A stretch of 24,537 nt of DNA from a bacterium (lineage in GTDB: Bacteria > UBA9089 > JASEIO01). Where the stretch lies: assembly GCA_030017475.1 (NCBI GenBank), contig JASEIO010000022.1:1-24537 (forward strand), given 5' to 3'. Numbering within the stretch: the first letter of the stretch is position 1; each line of letters starts with the position of its first letter. The position numbers and the translations under genes are program-made. The notes beneath the pieces are model-generated. The model was not told the DNA's origin. It did no database searches and saw only the letters and a list, made by a program, of their open reading frames with translations. This document shows, piece after piece, positions 14,149-23,200 of this stretch.

Positions 14149-15028
14149 TGTAATCATTCCAACTTACAACCGCAAATCCATATTAAAATCTTGTTTAGAG
14201 GCCTTGGTTAATCAAGATTATCCTAAGGATAGATATGAGATAATTGTGGTGGATGATGGTTCAACAGATGGTACGCAGGAGATGATTGAAAAATTTCGCC
14301 CTCCCTGTAGATTTCAATATCTGAGACAGGAGAAAAGGGTTGGTCTGCCAAGATTGAGAAATATAGGGATAAAAAAAGGAAGGGGAGGGATTATTATCTT
14401 TGTTGATTCAGACGTAATAGTTAAAAAGGATTTTATAAATCAACATATGAGGTATCACCGAAAAGGAGATGTAATTGTTAATGGACAGTTGATCTATATA
14501 TCCAATATTAAAGAGGTAGGAAAAAAGAGGAAAGGGCTCTTTGATATATCATACAACTCATTCAGTACTGCAAATGTTTCTTGCAGGCGAAAATTTTTGA
14601 TTAAGGCAGGAGGATTTGATGAGCGCCTTTTGGCTTATGGTTGGGAAGATTTGGAATTGGGATACAGATTAAGAAAGCTTGGGCTGCGGAAAATAAAAAA
14701 TCCTCTGGCAATTGGTTATCATTACAAAGAAAAGAAGGCCTTCCATGATTTAGAGGCTATTTGTCAAAAAGAGAAGATGAGAGGTAAAAGTGGTGCCTTA
14801 TATTATAAAAAATATCGTACCCTTAAGATAAAACTGGCTACTAAATGTAATCCCTTATTTTTTTTAGCCTGCGGATTGATCCCCATGGGGAAATGGTTAA
14901 ATTCAAAACTCGGTAGAAAGGTATTATCTATGACTTCAAAATATGCCTATTTCCTATTTGTCGGGCTTTTGAAATTGGTTGCTTGCCATTATTATATGGA
15001 AGGGTTCCGGGAGGGAATGAGGGAGTAA
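14135..15028 (+). CDS. GT2 glycosyltransferase, third tandem paralogue
   Basis: This 297-residue GT-A protein has VSVIIPTYNRK, NQDYPKDRYEIIVVDDGSTD, FVDSD (D91, D93) and YGWEDLELGYRL. It is the most diverged of the three: the middle is lysine-rich and a hydrophobic stretch near residues 243-251 and again near 275-286 could contact the membrane. C-terminal MEGFREGMRE keeps the family ending. The start ATG 14135 lies within the end of the second copy, and its TAA overlaps the next ATG by one base (TAATG), a classic coupling arrangement. Acceptor and sugar are unknown. Confidence 0.89.
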   Translation: MIEVSVIIPTYNRKSILKSCLEALVNQDYPKDRYEIIVVDDGSTDGTQEMIEKFRPPCRFQYLRQEKRVGLPRLRNIGIKKGRGGIIIFVDSDVIVKKDFINQHMRYHRKGDVIVNGQLIYISNIKEVGKKRKGLFDISYNSFSTANVSCRRKFLIKAGGFDERLLAYGWEDLELGYRLRKLGLRKIKNPLAIGYHYKEKKAFHDLEAICQKEKMRGKSGALYYKKYRTLKIKLATKCNPLFFLACGLIPMGKWLNSKLGRKVLSMTSKYAYFLFVGLLKLVACHYYMEGFREGMRE

Positions 15029-16482
15029 TGGAAGAGAGGTATGATATAGTTGTTATTGGAGGAGGAGTTATTGGTTGTTCGATCGCTCGGGAATTATCTA
15101 AGTACCAGGTGAAGATCCTTCTCTTAGAGAAGGAGTCGGATGTTACACTTGGGACAAGTGGTAAAAATAGTGGGGTTGTCCATTCAGGACTTTATCCTAA
15201 GCCAGGAAGTCTTAAGGCCAGATTAAATGTTGAAGGGAACAGGCTTTTTCCTAAGTTTTGTGAAGAATTAGACGTCCCTTTCCGAAAGATTGGAACACTT
15301 GTTGTAGCCAAAAATAAGGATGAGGTGAAGGAGTTGAAACGATTAAAGAAGATTGGTGATACGAATGGGGTTCCAGGTATAGAGATTATTTCGCAACATG
15401 AATTGAAGAAGATGGAGCCAAATATTAAAGGGGTGGCCTCCCTTTATTCCCCTACTGGTGGGATAACCTCTCCCTATACATTAACCATTGCCTTGGCTGA
15501 AAATGCCTTGCTAAATGGTGTAAAGATTTCTCTTAATAATGAAGTCAAAGGAATCAGGAGGGAAAATGGCCGCCTTTTGGTTAAAACAGAAAAGGGAGAG
15601 TTTAAAACAGGATGGGTGATCAATTCAGCCGGTTTATTTGCAGATAGAATTGCTCAAATGGTCGGAATTAGTGATTATCGTATATATCCATGCAGAGGGG
15701 AATACCATATCTTAGATAAAAGAACAATGGGTTTAATCAATCGAATGGTCTATCCTGTTCCACCTAAGGAGGGAGGTGGAAAGGGAATTCATTTAACCCC
15801 TACAATTTCAGGGAATATCTTAATTGGGCCTAGCGCAGCCTATATAAGGGATAGAGAAGATACTAAAACAACAAAGAGGATTATGAAGAGACTCTTCCAG
15901 GAGGCAAAGGAATTTCTGCCTAAATTGACCGAGAATGATTTTATCCATAATTATTCTGGGAATCGAGCCAAGTTAATTGGACCTAAGGTTTCAGGGTTTT
16001 CAGATTTTGTGATAGAAGAAAGCCCTAAAATACCATATTTTATCAATCTTATAGGAATCGAATCCCCTGGATTAACCTGTGCCCCAGCTATAGCCAAGAT
16101 GGTAGTAAATATTATCAAGGAAAAGGAGGGATTGCGGAGAAATAGGGATTTTAATCCTAAGAGACATGGCATAAAAAGATTTAGTGATCTATCCCTTGAT
16201 GAAAAGGAAAGATTGATAAAAGAAAACCCAAACTTTGGTGAGATCATCTGTAGATGTGAAGAGGTTACCCGACAAGAGATAATTTCGGCTATAAAGAATC
16301 CACTTGGTGTAGTAACATTAAGTGGGATAAAATATAGAACCCGAGCTGGGATGGGTCGATGCCAAGGTGGATATTGTTTACCAAAGATTGTAGGAATTTT
16401 AGAGGAATTTGGAATCTCTGAAAGGGAGATAACCCTTAAGGGAAAAGGATCATCTCTATTTTATGGTAGAATGAGGGAGTAA
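15028..16482 (+). CDS. GlpA-like FAD-dependent dehydrogenase with BFD-type [2Fe-2S] domain
   Basis: This 484-residue flavoprotein belongs to the FAD-dependent glycerol-3-phosphate dehydrogenase/L-2-hydroxyglutarate oxidase family. It has an FAD-binding IVVIGGGVIGCSIAREL at the N terminus, TLGTSGKNSGVVHSG (the DAO-family TSxxNSG-like segment), and the second nucleotide site VINSAGLFAD. A C-terminal BFD-type domain has C408-R-C410 and C445-x4-C450, ligands for a [2Fe-2S] cluster. It heads a three-gene set with the next two ORFs; in Clostridia and Thermotogae such sets accompany glpK and oxidise glycerol-3-phosphate. No glycerol kinase or facilitator is here, so G3P is likely but not certain. 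The gene is joined to the GT2 genes by a one-base overlap. Confidence 0.88.
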   Translation: MEERYDIVVIGGGVIGCSIARELSKYQVKILLLEKESDVTLGTSGKNSGVVHSGLYPKPGSLKARLNVEGNRLFPKFCEELDVPFRKIGTLVVAKNKDEVKELKRLKKIGDTNGVPGIEIISQHELKKMEPNIKGVASLYSPTGGITSPYTLTIALAENALLNGVKISLNNEVKGIRRENGRLLVKTEKGEFKTGWVINSAGLFADRIAQMVGISDYRIYPCRGEYHILDKRTMGLINRMVYPVPPKEGGGKGIHLTPTISGNILIGPSAAYIRDREDTKTTKRIMKRLFQEAKEFLPKLTENDFIHNYSGNRAKLIGPKVSGFSDFVIEESPKIPYFINLIGIESPGLTCAPAIAKMVVNIIKEKEGLRRNRDFNPKRHGIKRFSDLSLDEKERLIKENPNFGEIICRCEEVTRQEIISAIKNPLGVVTLSGIKYRTRAGMGRCQGGYCLPKIVGILEEFGISEREITLKGKGSSLFYGRMRE

Positions 16483-16485
16483 GGA

Positions 16486-17718
16486 GTGAGAGAGGTAGAT
16501 ATTATTATAATTGGTGGTGGGCCTGCTGGCCTTTCGGCTGCTATCTCTTGTAAGAGAGAAGGTATTGACAATCTCTTGCTTATAGAAAGAGAGGATAGAT
16601 TAGGGGGAATTCTAAATCAATGTATCCACTCAGGTTTTGGCTTAGAGATATTCAAGGAGGACTTAACAGGTCCAGAATATGCGAAGAGGTATATCACGGA
16701 GGTAGAAAGGTTGCATATCCCTTTTATGCTAAAAGGTAATGTTTTGGACATAAGTCAGGATAAAGAGGTGGTGGTAGTTAGTCCAAAGGGCTTATTCAAA
16801 TTACGCGCTAAGGCAATTATCTTATCCATGGGATGTCGGGAAAGGGCAAGAGGAGCAATTGGTATTCCTGGTACAAGACCTGCTGGGATCTATACAGCTG
16901 GTCAAGCTCAGAATTTAATGAATATAAGGAACTATATGGTTGGCAAAAGGGTAGTCATCTTAGGTTCAGGAGATATTGGTTTGATCATGGCAAGGCGTCT
17001 TACCTTAGAAGGGGCACGTGTTCTTGCAGTAGTTGAGATCTTACCTTATTGTTCAGGACTTCCGAGGAACAGGGTTCAATGTTTAGAGGATTTCAAGATT
17101 CCATTACTATTAAACCATACTATTGTAGATATCAAAGGGGATAAGCGGCTTAAATCAGTGACCATATCCAAAGTAGGTAAAAGGGGTGGTATTGTACCTC
17201 GTCAAAAAAGAGAGATTCCTTGTGATACCCTTCTTTTATCTTGTGGACTTATTCCAGAGAATGAACTATCCAGGAAGGCTGGAGTAATTTTAGATCCGGA
17301 GACTTCGGGTCCAATAGTGAATGAGGAACTCGAAACAAATATCCCTGGTATATATGCCTGTGGCAATGTCTTACAGGTACATGATTTAGTGGATTGGGTT
17401 ACTCTTGAAGGAGAGAAGGTAGGAAAGTCCGCAGCCTCATATGTAAAAGGAGGAAAAAGGAACTATCAATGGATTGATGCAAGGGCTGGATCGGGGATTA
17501 GATACATAATCCCTCACAGGATAAGTACAGAAAGGGATGTCGAGGTCACACTACGTGTATCTCGGCCAGGTAAAGATAAAGATATCTTGGTCAAGGATAG
17601 AAATAGATTGATTAAAAAGGTATTCTTTGGAAAGGTAAATCCATCCCAGATGATTAAGCTTAGATTAAATAAGAAAGAACTAAGAGGGACAAAAGCGCTT
17701 TGGGTGAGTTTGAGATGA
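16486..17718 (+). CDS. FAD/NAD(P)-dependent oxidoreductase, partner of the GlpA-like protein
   Basis: This 410-residue flavoprotein has an N-terminal FAD-binding IIIIGGGPAGLSAA, the family-diagnostic LGGILNQCIHSGFGL and EDLTGPEYAKRY, and a second Rossmann motif VVILGSGDIGLIMARR for NAD(P). A C-terminal beta-rich part of about 70 residues follows. The type normally stands between a GlpA-like dehydrogenase and a DUF1667 protein, and is thought to pass electrons from the first flavoprotein to NAD(P) or a quinone. The start is GTG 16486, three bases after the previous stop and with TAAGGAG overlapping it. The stop overlaps the DUF1667 start (ATGA). No catalytic substrate can be assigned from sequence alone. 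Confidence 0.87.
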   Translation: MREVDIIIIGGGPAGLSAAISCKREGIDNLLLIEREDRLGGILNQCIHSGFGLEIFKEDLTGPEYAKRYITEVERLHIPFMLKGNVLDISQDKEVVVVSPKGLFKLRAKAIILSMGCRERARGAIGIPGTRPAGIYTAGQAQNLMNIRNYMVGKRVVILGSGDIGLIMARRLTLEGARVLAVVEILPYCSGLPRNRVQCLEDFKIPLLLNHTIVDIKGDKRLKSVTISKVGKRGGIVPRQKREIPCDTLLLSCGLIPENELSRKAGVILDPETSGPIVNEELETNIPGIYACGNVLQVHDLVDWVTLEGEKVGKSAASYVKGGKRNYQWIDARAGSGIRYIIPHRISTERDVEVTLRVSRPGKDKDILVKDRNRLIKKVFFGKVNPSQMIKLRLNKKELRGTKALWVSLR

Positions 17719-18080
17719 TTAGGGATCTTACCTGTATCGTCTGTCCAAAGGCATGTAAGCTTAAGGTAGAGTATTCAGAAAAAGGGATTGAGAGGATTCA
17801 AGGGGTATTGTGTAAGAAAGGGCAAGATTATGTTAGAGAAGAGATATACAACCCTACAAGGGTTTTGACGTCAAGTGTTAGGGTGATGGATGGAGACCTG
17901 AAATTAGTGAGTGTAAAGACAAATAGACCTATCCCAAAGGATCTACTTATGAAGGTAATGGATGTTCTTTATAAAACGAAGGTTAAAGCTCCAATTAAGA
18001 TAGGAGATATATTAATTAAAAACATATTAGGTTCTGGCATAGATATAGTAGCGACAAAAAACATTAAGGGAAATGGATAG
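17715..18080 (+). CDS. DUF1667 protein, small metal/Fe-S subunit
   Basis: This 121-residue protein has four N-terminal cysteines in the DUF1667 pattern: C7, C10 and C14 in CIVCPKACKL, and C33 in VLCKKGQDYVREE, followed by NPTRVLTSSVRV. The cysteine spacing recalls the Fe-S site at the N terminus of molybdopterin oxidoreductases, and the protein probably serves as an electron-transfer subunit of the two flavoproteins before it. Start ATG 17715 overlaps the previous stop (ATGA); a TTG at 17700 would add five residues without support. The C-terminal third is ordinary for the family. The last eight bases overlap the next gene. Confidence 0.88.
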   Translation: MIRDLTCIVCPKACKLKVEYSEKGIERIQGVLCKKGQDYVREEIYNPTRVLTSSVRVMDGDLKLVSVKTNRPIPKDLLMKVMDVLYKTKVKAPIKIGDILIKNILGSGIDIVATKNIKGNG

Positions 18081-19224
18081 GATCCTCTTTTTGTCAAATG
18101 GTTACGGTGAGGACTTGATCGCCTCATCAATTATAAAGGAGATGGGAAGGAAAGATATAATTGCCTTCTCCCTGATTGGTGATGGAACGGTATATAAAGG
18201 TTTAAATATCCCTATCATTAAATCCGAAAGAAGTCTTCCATCAGGAGGTTTTACATTTCAAAAGATTGGCGCATTCTTTAAGGACATAAAGGCAGGATTA
18301 TTGAGACAGGTCTATAATCAGATTAAGAGGTTAAGGGGATTAAGGAATGAGGTTAAATTAGTTGTTTGTGTGGGAGATATATACTTAGTGATACTGGCTA
18401 CCCTTTTTGTAAGGCGACCTATAATCTTTGTAGCTACTGCCAAGTCGGATTACATGAATAGGCATTATGGGATTGAGAAGTGGTTGATGAAGAAGGTTTG
18501 TAAGGTAGTGATAAATAGGGATGAACACACAGCCTCTTCCTTAAGAAGAGAAGGCATAAATGCCTTGTACTTAGGCAATCCAATAATGGATTGTCTGAAG
18601 GTCACTAACTCATTACGTCTTAGAGGCAAGTCTTGGAGAGGTAAAATTGTTGGGATATTGCCTGGGTCTCGAGAGGAGGGATATTCAAATCTATTAGATA
18701 TAATTGAGATATGCGATGAGATAAAGAGAGGATCTAAAGAGGATATCACGTTCCTTGCGTCTCTTACCTTAGATATAGAAAGGGTAAAGAAGAGTGTAGA
18801 AGATATTGGGTATGTCTTTAGATATATCGAGGGTAATGGAGTGAGAGGAGAGGTAATTACAAGAAACGGAGCTAAGATTTTATTGGCATACAATCATTTT
18901 GGTGATGTATTGAATCACTCTTATGTTGTAATCGGCTTGGCCGGAACCGCAAATGAGCAGGCTGTAGGAAGTGGCGTGCCAGTTATTACATTCCGAGGGA
19001 ATGGTCCTCAGACGACTCGAAAAAGGCTATTGGGTCAAAAGAGGCTTTTAGGTGAATCATTAGTCTTTACAGATAGAAGGAATGTAGCAAATGAGGTATT
19101 AAGGATCTTAGATGATGGCGATATGAGGGATAGATTAAGTGAACTCGGAAAGATAAGGATGGGTTGTAAAGGTGGGTCTCAAAGGATTGCTGAAGTTATT
19201 GTAACAACAAGCAATGGAAGGTAA
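18073..19224 (+). CDS. Lipid-A-disaccharide synthase-related protein (third LpxB-family member)
   Basis: This 383-residue protein starts ILFLSNGYGEDLIASSII, the hallmark of the LpxB-related family that is widespread in cyanobacteria. GILPGSREEGYSNLL matches the GLLPGSR motif of LpxB, and GLAGTANEQAVGSGVPVITF matches the C-terminal sugar-nucleotide site. The function of this family is not settled; its presence in organisms without lipid A argues against simple LpxB activity. It begins inside the DUF1667 gene (eight-base overlap) behind TAAGGGA, so it is translated with the redox module. It is the last plus-strand gene, ending three bases from the end of the convergent PorV-like gene. Confidence 0.85.
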   Translation: MDRILFLSNGYGEDLIASSIIKEMGRKDIIAFSLIGDGTVYKGLNIPIIKSERSLPSGGFTFQKIGAFFKDIKAGLLRQVYNQIKRLRGLRNEVKLVVCVGDIYLVILATLFVRRPIIFVATAKSDYMNRHYGIEKWLMKKVCKVVINRDEHTASSLRREGINALYLGNPIMDCLKVTNSLRLRGKSWRGKIVGILPGSREEGYSNLLDIIEICDEIKRGSKEDITFLASLTLDIERVKKSVEDIGYVFRYIEGNGVRGEVITRNGAKILLAYNHFGDVLNHSYVVIGLAGTANEQAVGSGVPVITFRGNGPQTTRKRLLGQKRLLGESLVFTDRRNVANEVLRILDDGDMRDRLSELGKIRMGCKGGSQRIAEVIVTTSNGR

Positions 19225-19227
19225 TAT

Positions 19228-20169
19228 TTAAAACCTTATGATTAATGAGATCTTATTATTTCGACCTAAATCCCCACCTGGGACATCAGAAAAGTCGACC
19301 TGATAACCTCTATACCTTAATCCAACCCCATAGGTTACACCTTTCCATCCTTCTCCTTTATTAAAATAGCCAACCCTTGCCATAAGCAGATTGAAGATGG
19401 TACATTCGACTCCAGTGTTTAATCCCAAGAATTTAGCATCATAAAAAGGACGGTTTAAATCAGTGGCAAACAATATCCCATTATTTCCTTTAATCAAAAA
19501 TCCATAAGATGCCCCAATCCTTAAATTTTGTGGGAGGGTATCCGCTTTGTATTCGTCCTTATAAAAGATTTTAGGTCCTATATTCTCCAGGCATAATCCT
19601 AATCTTAGACCATGGATAGGGGTGCGATAAAGGATACCTAAATCTCCTGCAAAGGAGGTACCTTTATACATCCAATAATCACTGTAAATGTACTTAAGGC
19701 TTACACCAAGTGAGAGGTCCTTATTCAACAATCGAGCAAGGGATATACCCCCTGCTACATCATAAAGTCTGATCCTTCCAGTCACCTCATTATATCTATT
19801 TGTAGTAGTATGTGTCCCCAATTGGATATAATTGATCCCTATCCCGTAGGTTGTCTTTTCCCCTAAAGGAAAGATCAAAGAGGAGAAGCTATGAAACATA
19901 TCCTGGGTTATAGTAGAGAGGTCAGGATATAGAGTGTAGTACATTGTGCCAAACTCTGGATTTCGCAAAAATCCAAGTCCTGCAGGATTCCAATAGATAG
20001 CTGTAGAATCCGAGGCTACAGCCGTAAATGCCTCTCCCATACCTGAGGCCCTTCCCCCTATGCCAAATGTCAGGAATTCAACCGCAGTATCCTGCCTTCC
20101 CTCTAATATACCAAATGGGATTGAAACAAAAAGACAGATTGCACTCAAAAAGAGGATCCCTTTTGACAT
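19228..20169 (-). CDS. PorV/PorQ family outer-membrane barrel protein
   Basis: This 313-residue protein has a signal peptide (hydrophobic ILFLSAICLFVSIPFGI), then the family core FGIGGRASGMGEAFTAVA and AIYWNPAGLGFL, and alternating strands ending in SLIIRF with a terminal Phe, typical of outer-membrane barrels. The family is FadL-like; in Bacteroidota, PorV shuttles cargo in the type IX secretion system, while PorQ-like members outside that phylum are of unknown role. It lies downstream of the giant surface protein, whose C-terminal domain resembles type IX cargo, which supports a link. GGAGGGG and AAGGG precede ATG 20169 on the minus strand. No other type IX component is in the window, so a transport role is inference. 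Confidence 0.86.
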   Translation of the reverse strand: MSKGILFLSAICLFVSIPFGILEGRQDTAVEFLTFGIGGRASGMGEAFTAVASDSTAIYWNPAGLGFLRNPEFGTMYYTLYPDLSTITQDMFHSFSSLIFPLGEKTTYGIGINYIQLGTHTTTNRYNEVTGRIRLYDVAGGISLARLLNKDLSLGVSLKYIYSDYWMYKGTSFAGDLGILYRTPIHGLRLGLCLENIGPKIFYKDEYKADTLPQNLRIGASYGFLIKGNNGILFATDLNRPFYDAKFLGLNTGVECTIFNLLMARVGYFNKGEGWKGVTYGVGLRYRGYQVDFSDVPGGDLGRNNKISLIIRF

Positions 20170-20202
20170 CCCTTATCACCCCTCCTTTGGTTTATATAGC
20201 TT

Positions 20203-20232
20203 AAAGCCGTAGAACTTCACTTCTACGGCTTT
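20203..20232 (-). terminator. Probable terminator after the giant surface protein gene
   Basis: AAAGCCGTAGAA (20203-20214) and TTCTACGGCTTT (20221-20232) form a perfect 12-bp stem with a six-base loop, 24 bases past the stop at 20257. Only three Ts follow on the minus strand, so termination may be partial and the PorV-like gene may be reached by read-through. Confidence 0.62.
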
Positions 20233-20256
20233 ATAACCTTTATTAATTATATATTT

Positions 20257-23200
20257 TTACTTTAATACTATCATCTTCTGAGTCAATACCTTATCCCCTG
20301 CTATTAGTCTATAGAAGTAGACACCTGTTGCTACATCCTCTCCATCCTCATTCTTTCCATCCCAATAGGCAGCCCCTCTTCCATCTGAATTATCCTTGTC
20401 AGCCCCATAGTCATTTGATATATATCTTCCAGCCTTCCTTACACCTAAGTCAAGTACCCTAATCAATTGACCAGTTAATGAGTAGATGTTTATCTTTACA
20501 TGTGCCTGATCTTTCAATTCAAATGGTATCCATGTCTCTGGGTTGAATGGATTTGGATAGTTCTGGAATAGGGTAAGGGATGATGGCTGAGTCAATCTCT
20601 TTCCCTTAACCTGGAATCTGTGCACATCCGGTGTATTAGGACCTGATACATAGCTTATAGATGGATAGAACCTCATATCCAATTCTCGCCCTGTGTGCAT
20701 ATCAATCAAGATTATCTCATAATCATCTGATATCTCAGATACATCCCATGTCAAATCTACTCGAGAATTGGCTTGATTTGTCTCTACCACAAAATCCCAT
20801 ATCTTGGAGGAGGAAGAGGTGATAGATCTTACATCCGCACTGAATCTCTTAAACAAGGACATATCTTGATGTGGGAAGTATATATCCACATATCGCTCAA
20901 TAGGTGGCATAGGTGGCTCTAATATATCAGAAGGATCCAATCCATCCTTTGCGCTCTCACTTATTCCAATACAGGCTGTATCCCTCAATCCATTACATAG
21001 GACACTCAATCTTGCCTCTATACCTTTCTTTCCTTGAGTAGATACAGATAATCCTTTCCCAGTAGCCTTTTTACTTTTAGGGGTGATCTTCAAGGTACAA
21101 TCAACAAGGGAGGGGAACCAATAACCTTTCCAGCTTTCCATTTTAGATGAGAGAGTATATGAATTTCCATCCCAATAATAAAGATTATCCGTAGTTATCC
21201 ACAAGGCAGTGATTGCCTCCGCTAAACCCTTCTCCTCACCACCCCTTTCAATCTTACTTGTTGTCCAATCAAGAAGTTTTCCATCCGTACTTAACTTTGA
21301 CTCTAAGAATGGACAACCAATCAGGTTCCAGCCTGGGTGTAATTGTATGGAGATGGTTTGGTCAGAATCTACTGGATAACCAGAGACATCAATTGTCGTA
21401 TCATTATTTACCCCAAGCCAATAGCCCTTTCCTAACTCAACGGAAGATGGTAATTGATAGTTCCCATCTACAAACTCTAATAGGGTATAAACCACATCTC
21501 TACCAATAACTGCATCAGGTGAAGGATCCTCTGGTATTATTGGTACAGAGAATAGATTCCATCCAGTAGATACAGTGGTTTTATGTGTTTCTACCTCTCG
21601 TGCAGTTATACCTGATGAATAGCATATAGGACTTTCATTGCCAAATATATCATATGCCTTAATCCCTATATAGTATGTCTTTCCATCTTCCCATCTTCCT
21701 GGTGGTGAACCTTTTACCCACTTTATTGATTCATCACTTGGATCTATAGATATAGTCGTCGGTAATGGTAACGAATCAATCGATGTCCAATCGACTACAT
21801 CAGGTTCATCCCCAAATGTATCGGTAGTCCCTAAGGCATATCTATATGGTACTATGGCATCTCCATCCCCTCCAGGTTCTATAGCTGATTCTTTATCCAT
21901 TGCAGTCCATGATCCGCTAATTGGTGCATCGGTAGTAATAGATGTTTTATCAGGTGTTACAGAGATTACTTCTGGTCCTTGAGCGTCATAAGTCACGCCA
22001 GTAGTCCAACTAATAGAAGGACCTAATACACCAGCACCATTTACAACCCATACCTTTGCGGTGTATTTCTCTCCATTTTTAAATGTCATATTAAGATCTG
22101 TTACATCTTTATTAGTAGAAGTGATGAAATCGGGATCTGTAATATCAATAGGAGAGAGATATACTGCTTTCTCTTCAGGGTCATAGACTATTAATCGATA
22201 ACCTGCAGTCCCGGATTCAGGATCTGGCGTTGGTGCTTCCCACTTCCACGGTAGATGTTTCTTGTCAGTGTAATATCTTCCACTTCCATCTGGATATTCT
22301 ATTACTACACCTTGAACACCAAATGGGTCAAGCCCGGTTGGTCCCACAGTAGGTGCTGTATCATCCAATCTTATCCCGTCTGATAAGCCAACCCTACTAT
22401 ATCTCTTATTAGTACTATTATCATCACCAACCTCAGCTATAACACCCCAGTAATAGATAATAATATTATCATCTATCTTATCCTTATCAGGTAAATCACC
22501 TGAATACTTATGCTCTATAGATGTAGTGGTACTATCCACCCAATCCCAATCAACTATAAGGTTTCCTGTTTTTGTCTTAGGAGAACCATCATCCTTTATT
22601 GCATTCTTTATGTCATCTATACTTTTACCAAGGCAATACCAATATTTACTCACAGTACCACCTGCTGGATCTATAGATTCTGTCCAGCTTGCCTTTATAA
22701 TAGATTTTCCATCTTTATCATGATAATCTGTGCTCCATCCTACTGTATCAGCTACCCATTCCCCACTATCTTTAAGCTCTGGATCAACAAATCTATAGTC
22801 TGTAACAACCGGTGTTGTTGGTCTTCCTGGTCCTAATTCAAGTATAAATGTCCTAATCTTGTCAGCGTCTACATCGAATGAATAACCTGAGGTCTTAAAG
22901 CCTTGATCCCTCATATCTATCACTATATCATCCTGAGTAGCTGTTTCATCTATACCACAATCTGTAAGTATAGCCCCTAATTCATAAGGGAGTTCAAGAT
23001 CAGGGGATGTGATGGTTATGGTAGTAGTAGCTACTGGAAGGTTTGTCTCAATCTTTATATTATCCCAGATAATAGGGTTAGGTGTAGGATGGGTGTCATC
23101 CCTCTTCCTTATATCCTTATCTATATCCTTAAACGGTGTCCAATCAAGGTGTTTTGTATAGACCCTTATATAATTTCCAGGAGGCGTAGTAGCTATCTCT

